Part shown: piece by piece, positions 15,131-23,085 of the stretch | Numbering within the stretch: position 1 is the first letter of the stretch | How the letters are laid out: each line of letters opens with the position of its first letter | From: Bacteroidales bacterium | Lineage (GTDB): Bacteria; Bacteroidota; Bacteroidia; Bacteroidales; UBA932 | Reading direction: 5' to 3' | Length of the DNA stretch: 32,955 nt | Assembly (NCBI GenBank): GCA_024401715.1 | Contig: JAKSKO010000022.1 | Span: 1 to 32,955, forward strand | Translations under genes and position numbers: made by a program | Notes under the pieces: model-generated | Told to the model about the DNA's origin: nothing | Seen by the model: the letters and a program-made list of their open reading frames with translations, nothing else | Database searches by the model: none

Positions 15131-16408
15131 ATGGACAAGGCTTTCACATATCCTTTCCGATACACCCCTTCCGAGGAAGTGGTGGAGGCGTCGCGTGAAA
15201 TTATCTCCCGCATAGCCGGGGACGGATTCCTGCATTCACTTTTTGCCGATGGCAAGATGCTGGGCGTGCTGGTTTGCAGGGAGAAAACCCTTTTCGCCTT
15301 CTCCGGTCTGGCCGGCGGCAGGGCCGTCGTGGATGGTTTCGTGCCACCTGTTTTCGATTACACGGATCCAAAAGGGTATTTCAGATGCCGGGAAGCCGAA
15401 ATTGCTGCGGCTCCGGAAGGGGAATCGGCCGCTATGTCCAGGGAGCTGCAGGACTGGCTGTTCGGGCAGTATATTGTTCACAACGGCAGGGGAGAGAGCA
15501 TGAGCATAGGGGAAATCTTCGCCCTAAGGGGAATTGTCCCTCCCGGGGGAACGGGAGAATGTGCAGCCCCGAAACTTTTGGAATATGCTTTCAAAAACGG
15601 CCTCACGCCGCTTTCCATGGGGGAATTCTGGTATGGTGAATCTCCGCGTGGGAAGGTGAGGGAGCAGGGCAGATTTTATCCTTCGTGCACGGGCAAATGC
15701 GGCCCTCTTCTAAGCTGGATGCTGCAGGGCGTGGAAGTGGAAACCAACCCGCTGGACGCCCCTTTCATAGAGGAAGATCCCAAGATAATGTACAGCGATG
15801 CCGATATCGTTGTGGTGAACAAGCCATCCGGCATGCTGTCCGTTCCCGGCAAGACGGCGGCTCCCTGCCTTCAGACGTGGCTACAGCAGCGTTTCCCGGA
15901 TTCAGAGATCCACTCCTGCCACCGTCTGGACCAGGACACTTCGGGTGTGATGGTTTTCGCCAGGAATATGGAGAGTAAGGTGAATGTCGAGGGACAGTTT
16001 GCAGCGCGCGAGGTAAAGAAGACCTACAGGGCAAGGCTGTGCGCCGGAAAATCGGCCTTCAATCATGCGAAAAAGGGCACGATAGCCCTCCCGCTAATGC
16101 CGGATTACTATAACAGGCCGTGTCAGATGGTGGATTTTGAAGAGGGGAAGATGGCCGTCACGAAATATGAGGTGCTGCAGATGCTGCCCGACGGGGAAAT
16201 AGACGTGCGCTTTTTCCCGCAGACTGGCCGTACGCATCAGCTTAGGGTGCATTCCGCACATCCGCGGGGACTGGGCCGGCCCATAAAGGGAGACCACCTT
16301 TACGGCAGCGCGGACGGCGGACGCCTGTATCTTATTGCTGAAAGTCTGGAATTCAGACACCCGCGCAGTGCGGAAAGCATGAAATTTTTTGTTTCCTTTG
16401 CAGAATGA
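15131..16408 (+). CDS. RluA-family RNA pseudouridine synthase with extra N-terminal domain
   Basis: A 425-residue pseudouridine synthase. The C-terminal half (about 215-425) is the RluA-type catalytic domain: IVVVNKPSGMLSVPGK, then HRLDQDTSGVMVFA with the catalytic D267, KTYRA, and RTHQLRVHSAHPRGLGRPI. The N-terminal half (about 1-210) is the Bacteroidetes-specific domain, with PPGGTGECAAPKLLEYA, LSMGEFWYG and the FYPSCTGKCGPLLSWML block. No S4 domain is seen. Relatives I recall are longer because of a coiled-coil insertion that seems reduced here. The target (rRNA or tRNA uridine) cannot be told. It overlaps the next gene by 4 bp. Confidence 0.9.
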   Translation: MDKAFTYPFRYTPSEEVVEASREIISRIAGDGFLHSLFADGKMLGVLVCREKTLFAFSGLAGGRAVVDGFVPPVFDYTDPKGYFRCREAEIAAAPEGESAAMSRELQDWLFGQYIVHNGRGESMSIGEIFALRGIVPPGGTGECAAPKLLEYAFKNGLTPLSMGEFWYGESPRGKVREQGRFYPSCTGKCGPLLSWMLQGVEVETNPLDAPFIEEDPKIMYSDADIVVVNKPSGMLSVPGKTAAPCLQTWLQQRFPDSEIHSCHRLDQDTSGVMVFARNMESKVNVEGQFAAREVKKTYRARLCAGKSAFNHAKKGTIALPLMPDYYNRPCQMVDFEEGKMAVTKYEVLQMLPDGEIDVRFFPQTGRTHQLRVHSAHPRGLGRPIKGDHLYGSADGGRLYLIAESLEFRHPRSAESMKFFVSFAE

Positions 16409-17523
16409 AAAAGAGCTTTGCCGACATAATGGCTGGGATGCAGGACGGCCTGCAGAAGAAGATTGCCTCCAAAATACCGTCCTGGAAGGGACTGGAGGTG
16501 CCGTCGGCCCTTGCCTACGAGCAGTGCAGCAGCGAAAGGACCGCTGCATACAAACTGCGTTTCGTGCCGCAGGATGCCGTGGTTGCAGACCTTACGGGAG
16601 GCCTCGGTGTGGACAGCTCCGCATTCAGGACAAAGGCGTCGAAACTATATTATTACGAGCAGAACCCGGATCTTTTTGCAGCGGTGCAGCGCAATTTCGC
16701 CCTTGTTCCCGGCGCTCCGGTGCAGTGCATCAACACCGTTGTGGACAATTCCACCGCTCTGGAGGATTGTGACCTCATCTACATGGACCCTGCAAGGCGC
16801 AGCAGCACGGGCAGGAAGGTCTTTCTTCTGGAAGACTGCACCCCGAATGTGCTGGAACTGCTCCCGAACATTGCAGATCACAGCCCGCGTCTTTTGCTGA
16901 AACTTTCCCCGATGGCGGATATCAGCCTTATTATCAAGCGTTTGCAGGAAAGGATAAAAGAGCTGGGACTTGGCTTTGGAATAGCGGAAATCCATGTCGT
17001 GGAACTGAATTCGGAAGTGAAGGAACTGCTTTTCCTGCTGCAGAAGGATTTCGCCGGTACATTGGAAATCACCGCCACTAATCTGGAATCATCCTTCACT
17101 TTCACGCCTGAAACGGAGACCGCTGCACAGGCTCTTGTGCAGAGCCCGGCTGTCGGACAGTATCTTTTTGTACCATCGGGTGCGCTTATGAAGGCCGGTG
17201 CATACAATTGCATGAATCTTCCGCGCCTTTCGCAGCATTCGCACCTGTATCTTTGCAACCATATGCTTCAAGCCGAAGGCAGCCCTTTCGGCCGATACTA
17301 CCACATAGATGAGATACGGCAGTTCGGGTCTGCGCAGATAAAGGCTCTCTCCGGAAAATATCCGAAGGCGGATGTGAGCTGTCATGATCTTCCCCTTCGC
17401 AGCGAAGAGCTTTCGAAACGCCTCAAATGCAAAAGCGGGGGAGATGTGCATATCTTCGCATCCAGCTCGGCCGATGGAAATATAATGCTGATTTGCAGTA
17501 AATTACAAATATATGAACGTTAA
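16405..17523 (+). CDS. THUMP-like-domain SAM-dependent methyltransferase
   Basis: A 372-residue class I SAM-dependent methyltransferase of the Bacteroidetes type with a C-terminal THUMP-like domain. After a short helical N-terminus comes YEQCSSERTAAYK, the SAM site VADLTGGLGVDSSAF, the acidic loop YYYEQNPD and the motif IV equivalent IYMDPARRSSTGRKVF, which replaces the more usual DPPY. The C-terminal third (about 270-372) corresponds to the THUMP-like part, suggesting an RNA substrate. The usual N-terminal helical region seems shortened compared with relatives I recall. It overlaps the RluA-family gene by 4 bp and ung by 11 bp. Confidence 0.85.
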   Translation: MKKSFADIMAGMQDGLQKKIASKIPSWKGLEVPSALAYEQCSSERTAAYKLRFVPQDAVVADLTGGLGVDSSAFRTKASKLYYYEQNPDLFAAVQRNFALVPGAPVQCINTVVDNSTALEDCDLIYMDPARRSSTGRKVFLLEDCTPNVLELLPNIADHSPRLLLKLSPMADISLIIKRLQERIKELGLGFGIAEIHVVELNSEVKELLFLLQKDFAGTLEITATNLESSFTFTPETETAAQALVQSPAVGQYLFVPSGALMKAGAYNCMNLPRLSQHSHLYLCNHMLQAEGSPFGRYYHIDEIRQFGSAQIKALSGKYPKADVSCHDLPLRSEELSKRLKCKSGGDVHIFASSSADGNIMLICSKLQIYER

Positions 17524-18181
17524 GATTGAAGAGTCCTGGGCCAAGGCCCTGGCAACTGAATTCGAGAAAGACTATTTCGCGCAGCTTTCGTCCGCCCTTC
17601 ATGCGGAGAAGGCCAAAGGCAAGACAATCTACCCTCCCGGAAGCAGCATTTTCAAGGCTTTCGACCTTTGTCCTGTGGATAAGGTGAAGGTGGTTATCCT
17701 GGGCCAGGATCCCTATCACGGAGCCGGCCAGGCCATGGGTCTTAGTTTCAGTGTGCCGCAGGGCGTCCCGGCCCCTCCGTCTTTGAAGAACATATTCAGG
17801 GAGATAGAGGACGATTGCGGAGTGCGTATGAGCGGAAGCCCGGATCTTACCCCATGGGCAAGGCAGGGTGTGATGCTTCTGAACGCCATTCTCACCGTTG
17901 AGGCCAATCTTGCCGCATCCCACAGCCGTCTTGGCTGGGAGACTTTCACGGATGCGGTTATAAAATACCTCAGCGATAACCGCAGCGGCATAGTTTTCAT
18001 GCTCTGGGGCAATTTCGCGCGCAGCAAGGCGGCCCTCATAGACCAGAGCAGACACTGCGTTCTGCAGGCTGCACACCCGTCCCCTTTGGCAAGAGGTGCA
18101 TTTTTCGGCTGCAAACATTTCTCCAAAGCGAATGAATTTTTATCTTTGCATGGTATAGAGCCTATCAACTGGCAACTTTAG
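17513..18181 (+). CDS. ung: Uracil-DNA glycosylase
   Basis: A 222-residue family 1 uracil-DNA glycosylase, removing uracil from DNA as the first step of base-excision repair. The water-activating loop GQDPYHGAGQAMGLSFSV gives catalytic D66. Other motifs are PAPPSLKNIF (the Pro-rich DNA-compression loop), LLNAILTVEANLAASH, VFMLWGNFA and the HPSPLARGAFFG leucine loop with H188. The length is normal. It starts inside the 3' end of the methyltransferase gene (11-bp overlap) and ends one base before coaD. Confidence 0.97.
   Translation: MNVKIEESWAKALATEFEKDYFAQLSSALHAEKAKGKTIYPPGSSIFKAFDLCPVDKVKVVILGQDPYHGAGQAMGLSFSVPQGVPAPPSLKNIFREIEDDCGVRMSGSPDLTPWARQGVMLLNAILTVEANLAASHSRLGWETFTDAVIKYLSDNRSGIVFMLWGNFARSKAALIDQSRHCVLQAAHPSPLARGAFFGCKHFSKANEFLSLHGIEPINWQL
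18141..18148 (+). promoter_or_regulatory. Possible internal promoter for coaD
   Basis: TATCTTTG at 18141-18148, inside the last codons of ung, matches the -7 consensus TAnnTTTG. Its start site would be near 18155, with coaD beginning at 18183. No good -33 box is seen, so this is a weak call. Confidence 0.3.
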
Positions 18182-18182
18182 A

Positions 18183-18638
18183 ATGAAAACTGCACTTTTT
18201 CCGGGTTCCTTTGACCCTTTCACTCTGGGACATTTAAATATTCTGGATCGCGCACTCACAATGTTCGACGAGGTTATTGTGGCCGTGGGTGTAAACCAGG
18301 ATAAACGCGGCATGTTCAGCGATGAGCAGAAGCTTTCCATCATAGAACAGGCAACAGCCGGCCGAAAGGGCGTGCGTATAGACAAATATGACTGCCTCAC
18401 CATAGACTATTGCCGCCGCAACAACATACACCACATCATAAGGGGCGTGCGAAACTTCATGGATTTCGATAACGAGAAGGCCATTGCCGATGCAAACCGC
18501 AAGCTTGCCCCGGATGTGGAAACCATAATAATCCCTACGGCCCAGGAGTATGCCCATATCTCATCCACAGCGGTGAGAGACCTTCTGAAGCATGGCGGTG
18601 ATACATCGGACTTCCTTCCTAAAGACATTGTACTTTGA
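18183..18638 (+). CDS. coaD: Phosphopantetheine adenylyltransferase
   Basis: A 151-residue CoaD, transferring AMP from ATP to 4'-phosphopantetheine in the fourth step of coenzyme A synthesis. The nucleotidyltransferase signature is FPGSFDPFTLGHLNIL, with T14 and H17 of the TxGH motif. IRGVRNFMDFDNE binds the pantetheine side, and AHISSTAVRDLL is the ISSTxVR nucleotide motif. The length is normal for the bacterial enzyme. It starts one base after ung, and its stop overlaps the next ATG by one base, so it sits inside a coupled plus-strand run. Confidence 0.97.
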   Translation: MKTALFPGSFDPFTLGHLNILDRALTMFDEVIVAVGVNQDKRGMFSDEQKLSIIEQATAGRKGVRIDKYDCLTIDYCRRNNIHHIIRGVRNFMDFDNEKAIADANRKLAPDVETIIIPTAQEYAHISSTAVRDLLKHGGDTSDFLPKDIVL

Positions 18639-19393
18639 TGAAACGTGCGCTTGCCATAATCCTTGCCCTGACTGCAGGCCTGTATCTTGGTGCCCAAAGC
18701 CCGCTGGAAAGCAAGCTTGAAGAATACCTGCAGGCCATAGAGCGTCTGGAATACGGGCAGGCCTATCCGGAGCTGGACTTCCTTATCTCTTCCGTCCAGC
18801 AGGACAGCCTTCGGAATGTGGTGGCGCAGAAAGCCTACTGTTTCTACAGGGATTCCAAGGTTATGGGCAGCGAGAACCTGGCAATCTACATATATGACAA
18901 CTGGTTCGCCAATTTCAAGGCGGTCTTCGATGATATCGCCCTTCTGGACGAGGCCGAATTCCACGCTTTCCTGAACCGCCGCTCCCTCATTGGAAAGACG
19001 GCGGAAAAGCTGGAACTCCAGGACCTGAAAGGCCGCAGCGTGTCACTTCCGGGGAAGGGGATGTCCGTGCTCTTTTTCTACAGTACCACCTGCCCGAAGT
19101 GCCTTTACATATCCCACAGGATGAAAGAAATCCTGAAAGGACGCAAGATTAACCTCTATGCCGTTTATACCGGGGAGGACGATGCCCAGTGGCAGGCCTA
19201 TGTGAAAAAGAATCTTAGCTTTTCAAAGTGTTCAAAACCAAAGATTTACAATCTGAAGGGCGGTGATTCGGACTTCGTTACGGCCTATGCCGTGATACAG
19301 ACTCCGCGCATGTTCCTTGTGGACGGGGACGGCGTTATCATCGGCCGCAATCTGGATGCTGCCGCACTGGAAATTCTTCTGGGCGGAAAATAA
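18638..19393 (+). CDS. Exported thioredoxin-like protein (CPKC)
   Basis: A 251-residue exported protein. I chose ATG 18638, which overlaps the coaD stop by one base; a TTG at 18635 is less likely. It has a signal peptide (about 1-20, ending LYLGAQS), an alpha-helical N-terminal domain (about 22-118) with no motif I recognise, and a TlpA/thioredoxin-like domain (about 120-251). That domain carries FFYSTTCPKCLYISHRM (C152 and C155) and a cis-Pro loop, VIQTPRMFLVDGDGVIIG. It is probably a periplasmic thiol-disulfide reductase. Nothing links it in function to the coaD gene it follows. It ends 131 bp before nrdD. Confidence 0.82.
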   Translation: MKRALAIILALTAGLYLGAQSPLESKLEEYLQAIERLEYGQAYPELDFLISSVQQDSLRNVVAQKAYCFYRDSKVMGSENLAIYIYDNWFANFKAVFDDIALLDEAEFHAFLNRRSLIGKTAEKLELQDLKGRSVSLPGKGMSVLFFYSTTCPKCLYISHRMKEILKGRKINLYAVYTGEDDAQWQAYVKKNLSFSKCSKPKIYNLKGGDSDFVTAYAVIQTPRMFLVDGDGVIIGRNLDAAALEILLGGK

Positions 19394-19433
19394 TTTTTTC
19401 TTCCGACATGCCATAGAAGGCCCTCTGTTGGCA

Positions 19434-19458
19434 TTGTTGAAAACTTTGTTGAAAACTT
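19434..19458 (+). repeat. Tandem repeat TTGTTGAAAACT upstream of nrdD
   Basis: TTGTTGAAAACTT occurs at 19434-19446 and again at 19446-19458, a 12-bp unit repeated twice. A reverse-complement core, CAACAA, lies at 19475-19480. The repeats are 37-61 bp upstream of the nrdD -7 box. They do not look like the usual NrdR box. They may be a binding site for a regulator of the anaerobic reductase operon, or chance. Confidence 0.4.
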
Positions 19459-19494
19459 CTTTTGCAAGGCGTATCAACAAGGCTTCCTTTTGTA

Positions 19495-19502
19495 TATCTT
19501 TG
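19495..19502 (+). promoter_or_regulatory. Putative -7 box of nrdD-nrdG
   Basis: TATCTTTG at 19495-19502 matches TAnnTTTG. The start site would be near 19509, about 16 nt before nrdD ATG 19525. No TTTG is found 19-21 bp upstream, so the promoter may need an activator. Confidence 0.5.
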
Positions 19503-19524
19503 CCTTCCAAAAGAACAGAAAACT

Positions 19525-21738
19525 ATGGACGTACGCAAAACAAACGGGTCGTTGGAGGAATACGACAAGGTGAAACTCCGCAGGGGTATACACCAGACAT
19601 TCAAACAGGCAGGCGAGTATTGTGACGACAACATCGTTACAATGATTATCAACAACCTCTATATCTACGACGGCATTTCAAGCCGAGAGATACGCCGTCA
19701 GGTGGAGGAGAGCCTCATGAGCATCAACAAGAAGGTTGCCCACACATATATCGAGACTTTTGACGCCGATGTGGACCTTCGCAAGAAACGCGACTTCATC
19801 AAGGACTATATTGCTGCATCAAATGCGGCAACAGGTTCCAAGTTCGATGCAAACGCGAATGTCACCAGCAAGAATATCGTAACCCTTGGCAACGAGCTGT
19901 ACAAGGAGAACAACATACGTCAGAACCGTTACATCATGTGCGACAAGATCAAGAGCCTCTACGGCAAAGAGTTGTCGGACCAGTATGTGGCAGACCTCAA
20001 GAGCCACGTGCTGTACAAGCATGACGAGAGCGGCACACCGGGCTATCCATACTGCGTGGCCATCACCATGTATCCTTTCCTGGAGAGCGGCCTCAGGGAG
20101 CTTGGCGGCGTTTCCATCGCCCCAACAGACCTCAAGTCTTTCTGCGGAGAGTTCATCAACCTGGTATACAGCGTTTCTTCACAGTTCATGGGTGCTGTGG
20201 CAACTCCGGAGTTCCTCATGTATCTGGACTATTTCATACGCAAGGACTATGGTGACGACTATCTGGAGCACCTGAACGATGTTGTTGAGAATAACCGCAA
20301 GCAGCGTACACTTGAGAAGGTTATCGACAACTGTTTCCAGCAGGTGGTTCACTCCATGAACATGCCTGCGGGCAACCGTGGCTACCAGACAGTGTTCTGG
20401 AATATTGGCTATTTCGACAAGCCATACTTCGAGGGCGTATTCGGAGACTTCGTGTTCCCGGACGGCAGCAAACCTATCTGGGAGACCCTCAGCTGGCTTC
20501 AGAAACATTTCATGAACTGGTTCAATGAGGAGCGCCTTCACTATGTTCTCACATTCCCTGTTGAAACAATGGCTCTCCTTACCGATGGCAAGGACGACTT
20601 TGCCGATAAGGATTATGCCGATTTCACAGCCGAGATGTGGAGCAAGGGTCACAGCTTCTTCTGCTACCTGAGCAACAGCCCGGACAGCCTTTCAAGCTGC
20701 TGCCGTCTGCGCAACTCCCTGAAAGATCTGGAAGACCCTTCACACAATGTCACCACACACCAGTACTCTATGGGTACAGCCTCTGTTGCAACAGGTTCGA
20801 AATCTGTGATGACAATAAACCTGAACCGTCTCATCCAGGATGCCACCCGCCGTTACTACCGTGAAAAAAAGGGTATACAGCTTAGCGCCGGCGCCCCTAT
20901 CCCGGGCTCTCCTGCCATAGACAAGAAGGTTCTTTACGATGATTATATCGCAGTGGACATACGCACGATGACAGAGCGTGTGCACAAATATCAGATAGCT
21001 TTCAACGAGATTATCAAGGACTTTCTGAAGGCAGACATGCTGGACGTATACCGTGCAGGCTTCATCGACATGAAGAAACAGTACCTCACAGTGGGTGTGA
21101 ACGGCCTCACAGAGGCAGCCGAGTTCCTTGGACTGGAGGTGTCTCCTAACGAGGATTACAAGCACTTCGTGAACACCGTGCTGGAGACCATCAATATCTG
21201 CAACCGTCAGGACCGCACAAAGGACGCCATGTTCAACACAGAGTTCGTGCCTGCGGAGAACCTTGCGGCAAAGAACTACAAATGGGATGCAAAAGACGGT
21301 TACTTCGTATCTTCAAAGCACAACCTCTACAGTTCATACTTCTACAATCCGGAGGATCCTAACACATCTGTGATAGACAAGTTCAAACTTCACGGAGAGG
21401 AGTATGTGAAGTATCTGGACGGAGGTTCGGCCCTTCACATGAACCTGGAGGAGCATCTTAGCAAAGACCAGTACCGCGGCCTCATGAACACCGCTGCGCA
21501 CTACGGCACAAACTACTTCACTTTCAATGTGAGGAACACCGTCTGCAACGATTGCGGTTTCATCAGCAAGAACACTCTGAAGCAGTGTCCTCACTGCGGC
21601 AGCGAGAATCTGGACTACCTCACCCGCGTTATCGGTTATCTGAAACGTATCTCATCTTTTGCAGAGGCGCGTCAGAAAGAGGCTGGCATACGCCACTACT
21701 CATCGGCCGAATTCGCAAACGACCAGAAATTGTTCTAA
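19525..21738 (+). CDS. nrdD: Anaerobic ribonucleoside-triphosphate reductase
   Basis: A 737-residue class III ribonucleotide reductase, a glycyl-radical enzyme making dNTPs without oxygen. An N-terminal ATP-cone regulatory domain (about 1-90: MDVRKTNGSLEEYDKVKLRR) precedes the barrel domain. SPDSLSSCCRLRNSL carries the catalytic cysteines. Near the C-terminus a four-cysteine zinc site (CNDCGFISKNTLKQCPHCGS) is followed by TRVIGYLKR, where G704 should carry the radical. ATG 19525 follows the promoter and gives the standard N-terminus; an in-frame TTG at 19462 lies upstream of the promoter and is rejected. nrdG follows after 6 bp. Confidence 0.96.
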   Translation: MDVRKTNGSLEEYDKVKLRRGIHQTFKQAGEYCDDNIVTMIINNLYIYDGISSREIRRQVEESLMSINKKVAHTYIETFDADVDLRKKRDFIKDYIAASNAATGSKFDANANVTSKNIVTLGNELYKENNIRQNRYIMCDKIKSLYGKELSDQYVADLKSHVLYKHDESGTPGYPYCVAITMYPFLESGLRELGGVSIAPTDLKSFCGEFINLVYSVSSQFMGAVATPEFLMYLDYFIRKDYGDDYLEHLNDVVENNRKQRTLEKVIDNCFQQVVHSMNMPAGNRGYQTVFWNIGYFDKPYFEGVFGDFVFPDGSKPIWETLSWLQKHFMNWFNEERLHYVLTFPVETMALLTDGKDDFADKDYADFTAEMWSKGHSFFCYLSNSPDSLSSCCRLRNSLKDLEDPSHNVTTHQYSMGTASVATGSKSVMTINLNRLIQDATRRYYREKKGIQLSAGAPIPGSPAIDKKVLYDDYIAVDIRTMTERVHKYQIAFNEIIKDFLKADMLDVYRAGFIDMKKQYLTVGVNGLTEAAEFLGLEVSPNEDYKHFVNTVLETINICNRQDRTKDAMFNTEFVPAENLAAKNYKWDAKDGYFVSSKHNLYSSYFYNPEDPNTSVIDKFKLHGEEYVKYLDGGSALHMNLEEHLSKDQYRGLMNTAAHYGTNYFTFNVRNTVCNDCGFISKNTLKQCPHCGSENLDYLTRVIGYLKRISSFAEARQKEAGIRHYSSAEFANDQKLF

Positions 21739-21744
21739 ACATTC

Positions 21745-22194
21745 ATGCTTAAATACGTTCCCAAGCTCACCGACATTGTACTGGAAGAAATCCCCCACAA
21801 AATAACACTTGCCGTGGAAATCTCCCAGTGCATGGGCTTGTGCGAACAGTGCCATTCCCCTTTTCTGCGTGAGGATATAGGGGAAGAGCTCACCCCCGAG
21901 CTTATAGACAGCCTCATTGCCGGGAACTTCGGCATAAATTGCTTTTTACTGTTGGGAGAAGGGAAAGACCCCGAGGCATTGCGCATATTAGCGCGTCATC
22001 TGCGCAATGCCCATCCCAACATTCTTTCAGCCCTTTACAGTGGAAGGGCAGTTGTTGAGGACGATCTATTCGATCTGTTCGATTATGTGAAAGTGGGCCC
22101 CTTCATTCCTGAAAAGGGCCCCCTCAACAATCCCGCTACGAACCAGCGTCTTTATTTTCATCGCCAGGATATCACGGAAGAATTCTGGCGTTAG
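21745..22194 (+). CDS. nrdG: Anaerobic ribonucleotide reductase activating protein
   Basis: A 149-residue radical-SAM activase of the short Bacteroidetes type, which generates the glycyl radical on NrdD. The iron-sulfur cysteines are C29, C33 and C36 in SQCMGLCEQCHSP (C-x3-C-x2-C). The Gly-rich SAM-binding stretch reads FLLLGEGKDPEAL, where relatives I recall have a GGD-type sequence, so this segment is slightly unusual. It lies 6 bp behind nrdD and ends just before the convergent mazG stop (6-bp gap). Confidence 0.9.
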   Translation: MLKYVPKLTDIVLEEIPHKITLAVEISQCMGLCEQCHSPFLREDIGEELTPELIDSLIAGNFGINCFLLLGEGKDPEALRILARHLRNAHPNILSALYSGRAVVEDDLFDLFDYVKVGPFIPEKGPLNNPATNQRLYFHRQDITEEFWR

Positions 22195-22200
22195 GACTTT

Positions 22201-23016
22201 CTACAGTCCCAGTTTCTTGGCTTCGTTCCAATACGCATCCATCTCTTCCAGGCTCATCTCGTGAAGGTCACGGCCCTGCCTAATGGTATTTTCTTCCAGA
22301 TAGGTGAAACGGCGGCGGAATTTCTCGCAGGTGCGCTCCAGTGCGTTGTCCGGGTTTATCTTATAAAGACGTGCCGCGTTGATGACGCTGAAAAGATAGT
22401 CTCCGCATTCACCCTCGGCCCTCTCCATGGCAGCTTTCTTTCCGGCCTCGTCCGTTGCTGCGGCTGCGGCCTCAAGCTCGGCCCTGAACTCTCCCAGTTC
22501 CTCCTGAACCTTGTCCCATACGTCCTCGCGCTTCTCCCAATCGAAACCCACGCCGCGGGCCTTGTCCTGCATTCTGTAGGCCTTCAGCAGGGTAGGCAGG
22601 CCCCTTGTGCCCTCAAGCACGGTTTTGTTGCCGCCTTTCTCCTTGGTCTTCAGCATCTCCCAGTTTGTGAGAACCTGGTCTGCATCCTCCACCTTCACCT
22701 CTCCGAAAATGTGCGGGTGGCGGTATATGAGTTTGTCGCATATCGCGTTGCAGACATCGGCAGCGTCGAATTTCTCTTCTTCCTGGCCCAGCTGCGAATA
22801 GAACACAACGTGCAGCATTATGTCTCCCAATTCCTTGCATATCTCGGTGCGGTTACCGTCCATTATTGCGGTGCCCAGCTCGTACACTTCCTCCACCGTC
22901 TGCGGGCGCAGGGATTCGAAGGTTTGTTTGCGGTCCCACGGGCATCCGGTGCGAACCTGTTCCATGATATCCAGCAATCGGCCGAAGGCCTCCATCTTTT
23001 CTTGTCTGCTATGCAT
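22201..23016 (-). CDS. mazG: Nucleoside triphosphate pyrophosphohydrolase MazG
   Basis: A 271-residue MazG, hydrolysing NTPs/dNTPs to monophosphates; in other bacteria it clears aberrant nucleotides and affects the ppGpp response. It has two MazG-type helical domains. The first (about 10-115) contains CPWDRKQTFESL, the Mg-binding EEVYELGTAI and KELGDIMLHVVFYSQ. The second (about 160-260) has VQEELGEFRAEL and ECGDYLFSVINAARL. The start is ATG 23016 (MHSRQEKMEAF); MEAF at 22995 is an alternative. The open frame runs on upstream for 357 codons but that part is antisense to the divergent gene. Transcription likely starts from the TATCTTTG at 23041-23048. Confidence 0.94.
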   Translation of the reverse strand: MHSRQEKMEAFGRLLDIMEQVRTGCPWDRKQTFESLRPQTVEEVYELGTAIMDGNRTEICKELGDIMLHVVFYSQLGQEEEKFDAADVCNAICDKLIYRHPHIFGEVKVEDADQVLTNWEMLKTKEKGGNKTVLEGTRGLPTLLKAYRMQDKARGVGFDWEKREDVWDKVQEELGEFRAELEAAAAATDEAGKKAAMERAEGECGDYLFSVINAARLYKINPDNALERTCEKFRRRFTYLEENTIRQGRDLHEMSLEEMDAYWNEAKKLGL

Positions 23017-23039
23017 ATGCGTTAACTTTAATTTAGGGC

Positions 23040-23079
23040 ACAAAGATACATATTCTTGCAAAAAAATGCGTATCTTTGT
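23040..23079. promoter_or_regulatory. Symmetric divergent promoter between mazG and GNAT-like gene
   Basis: ACAAAGATAC (23040-23049) and its exact reverse complement GTATCTTTGT (23070-23079) flank 20 bp. Each arm contains TATCTTTG, an exact -7 box: one on the minus strand (23041-23048) for mazG, one on the plus strand (23071-23078) for the GNAT-like gene. The expected -33 region of each promoter coincides with the -7 region of the other, and neither has TTTG there. The inverted repeat may also be a repressor or activator site. Confidence 0.55.
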
Positions 23080-23085
23080 ATGATT

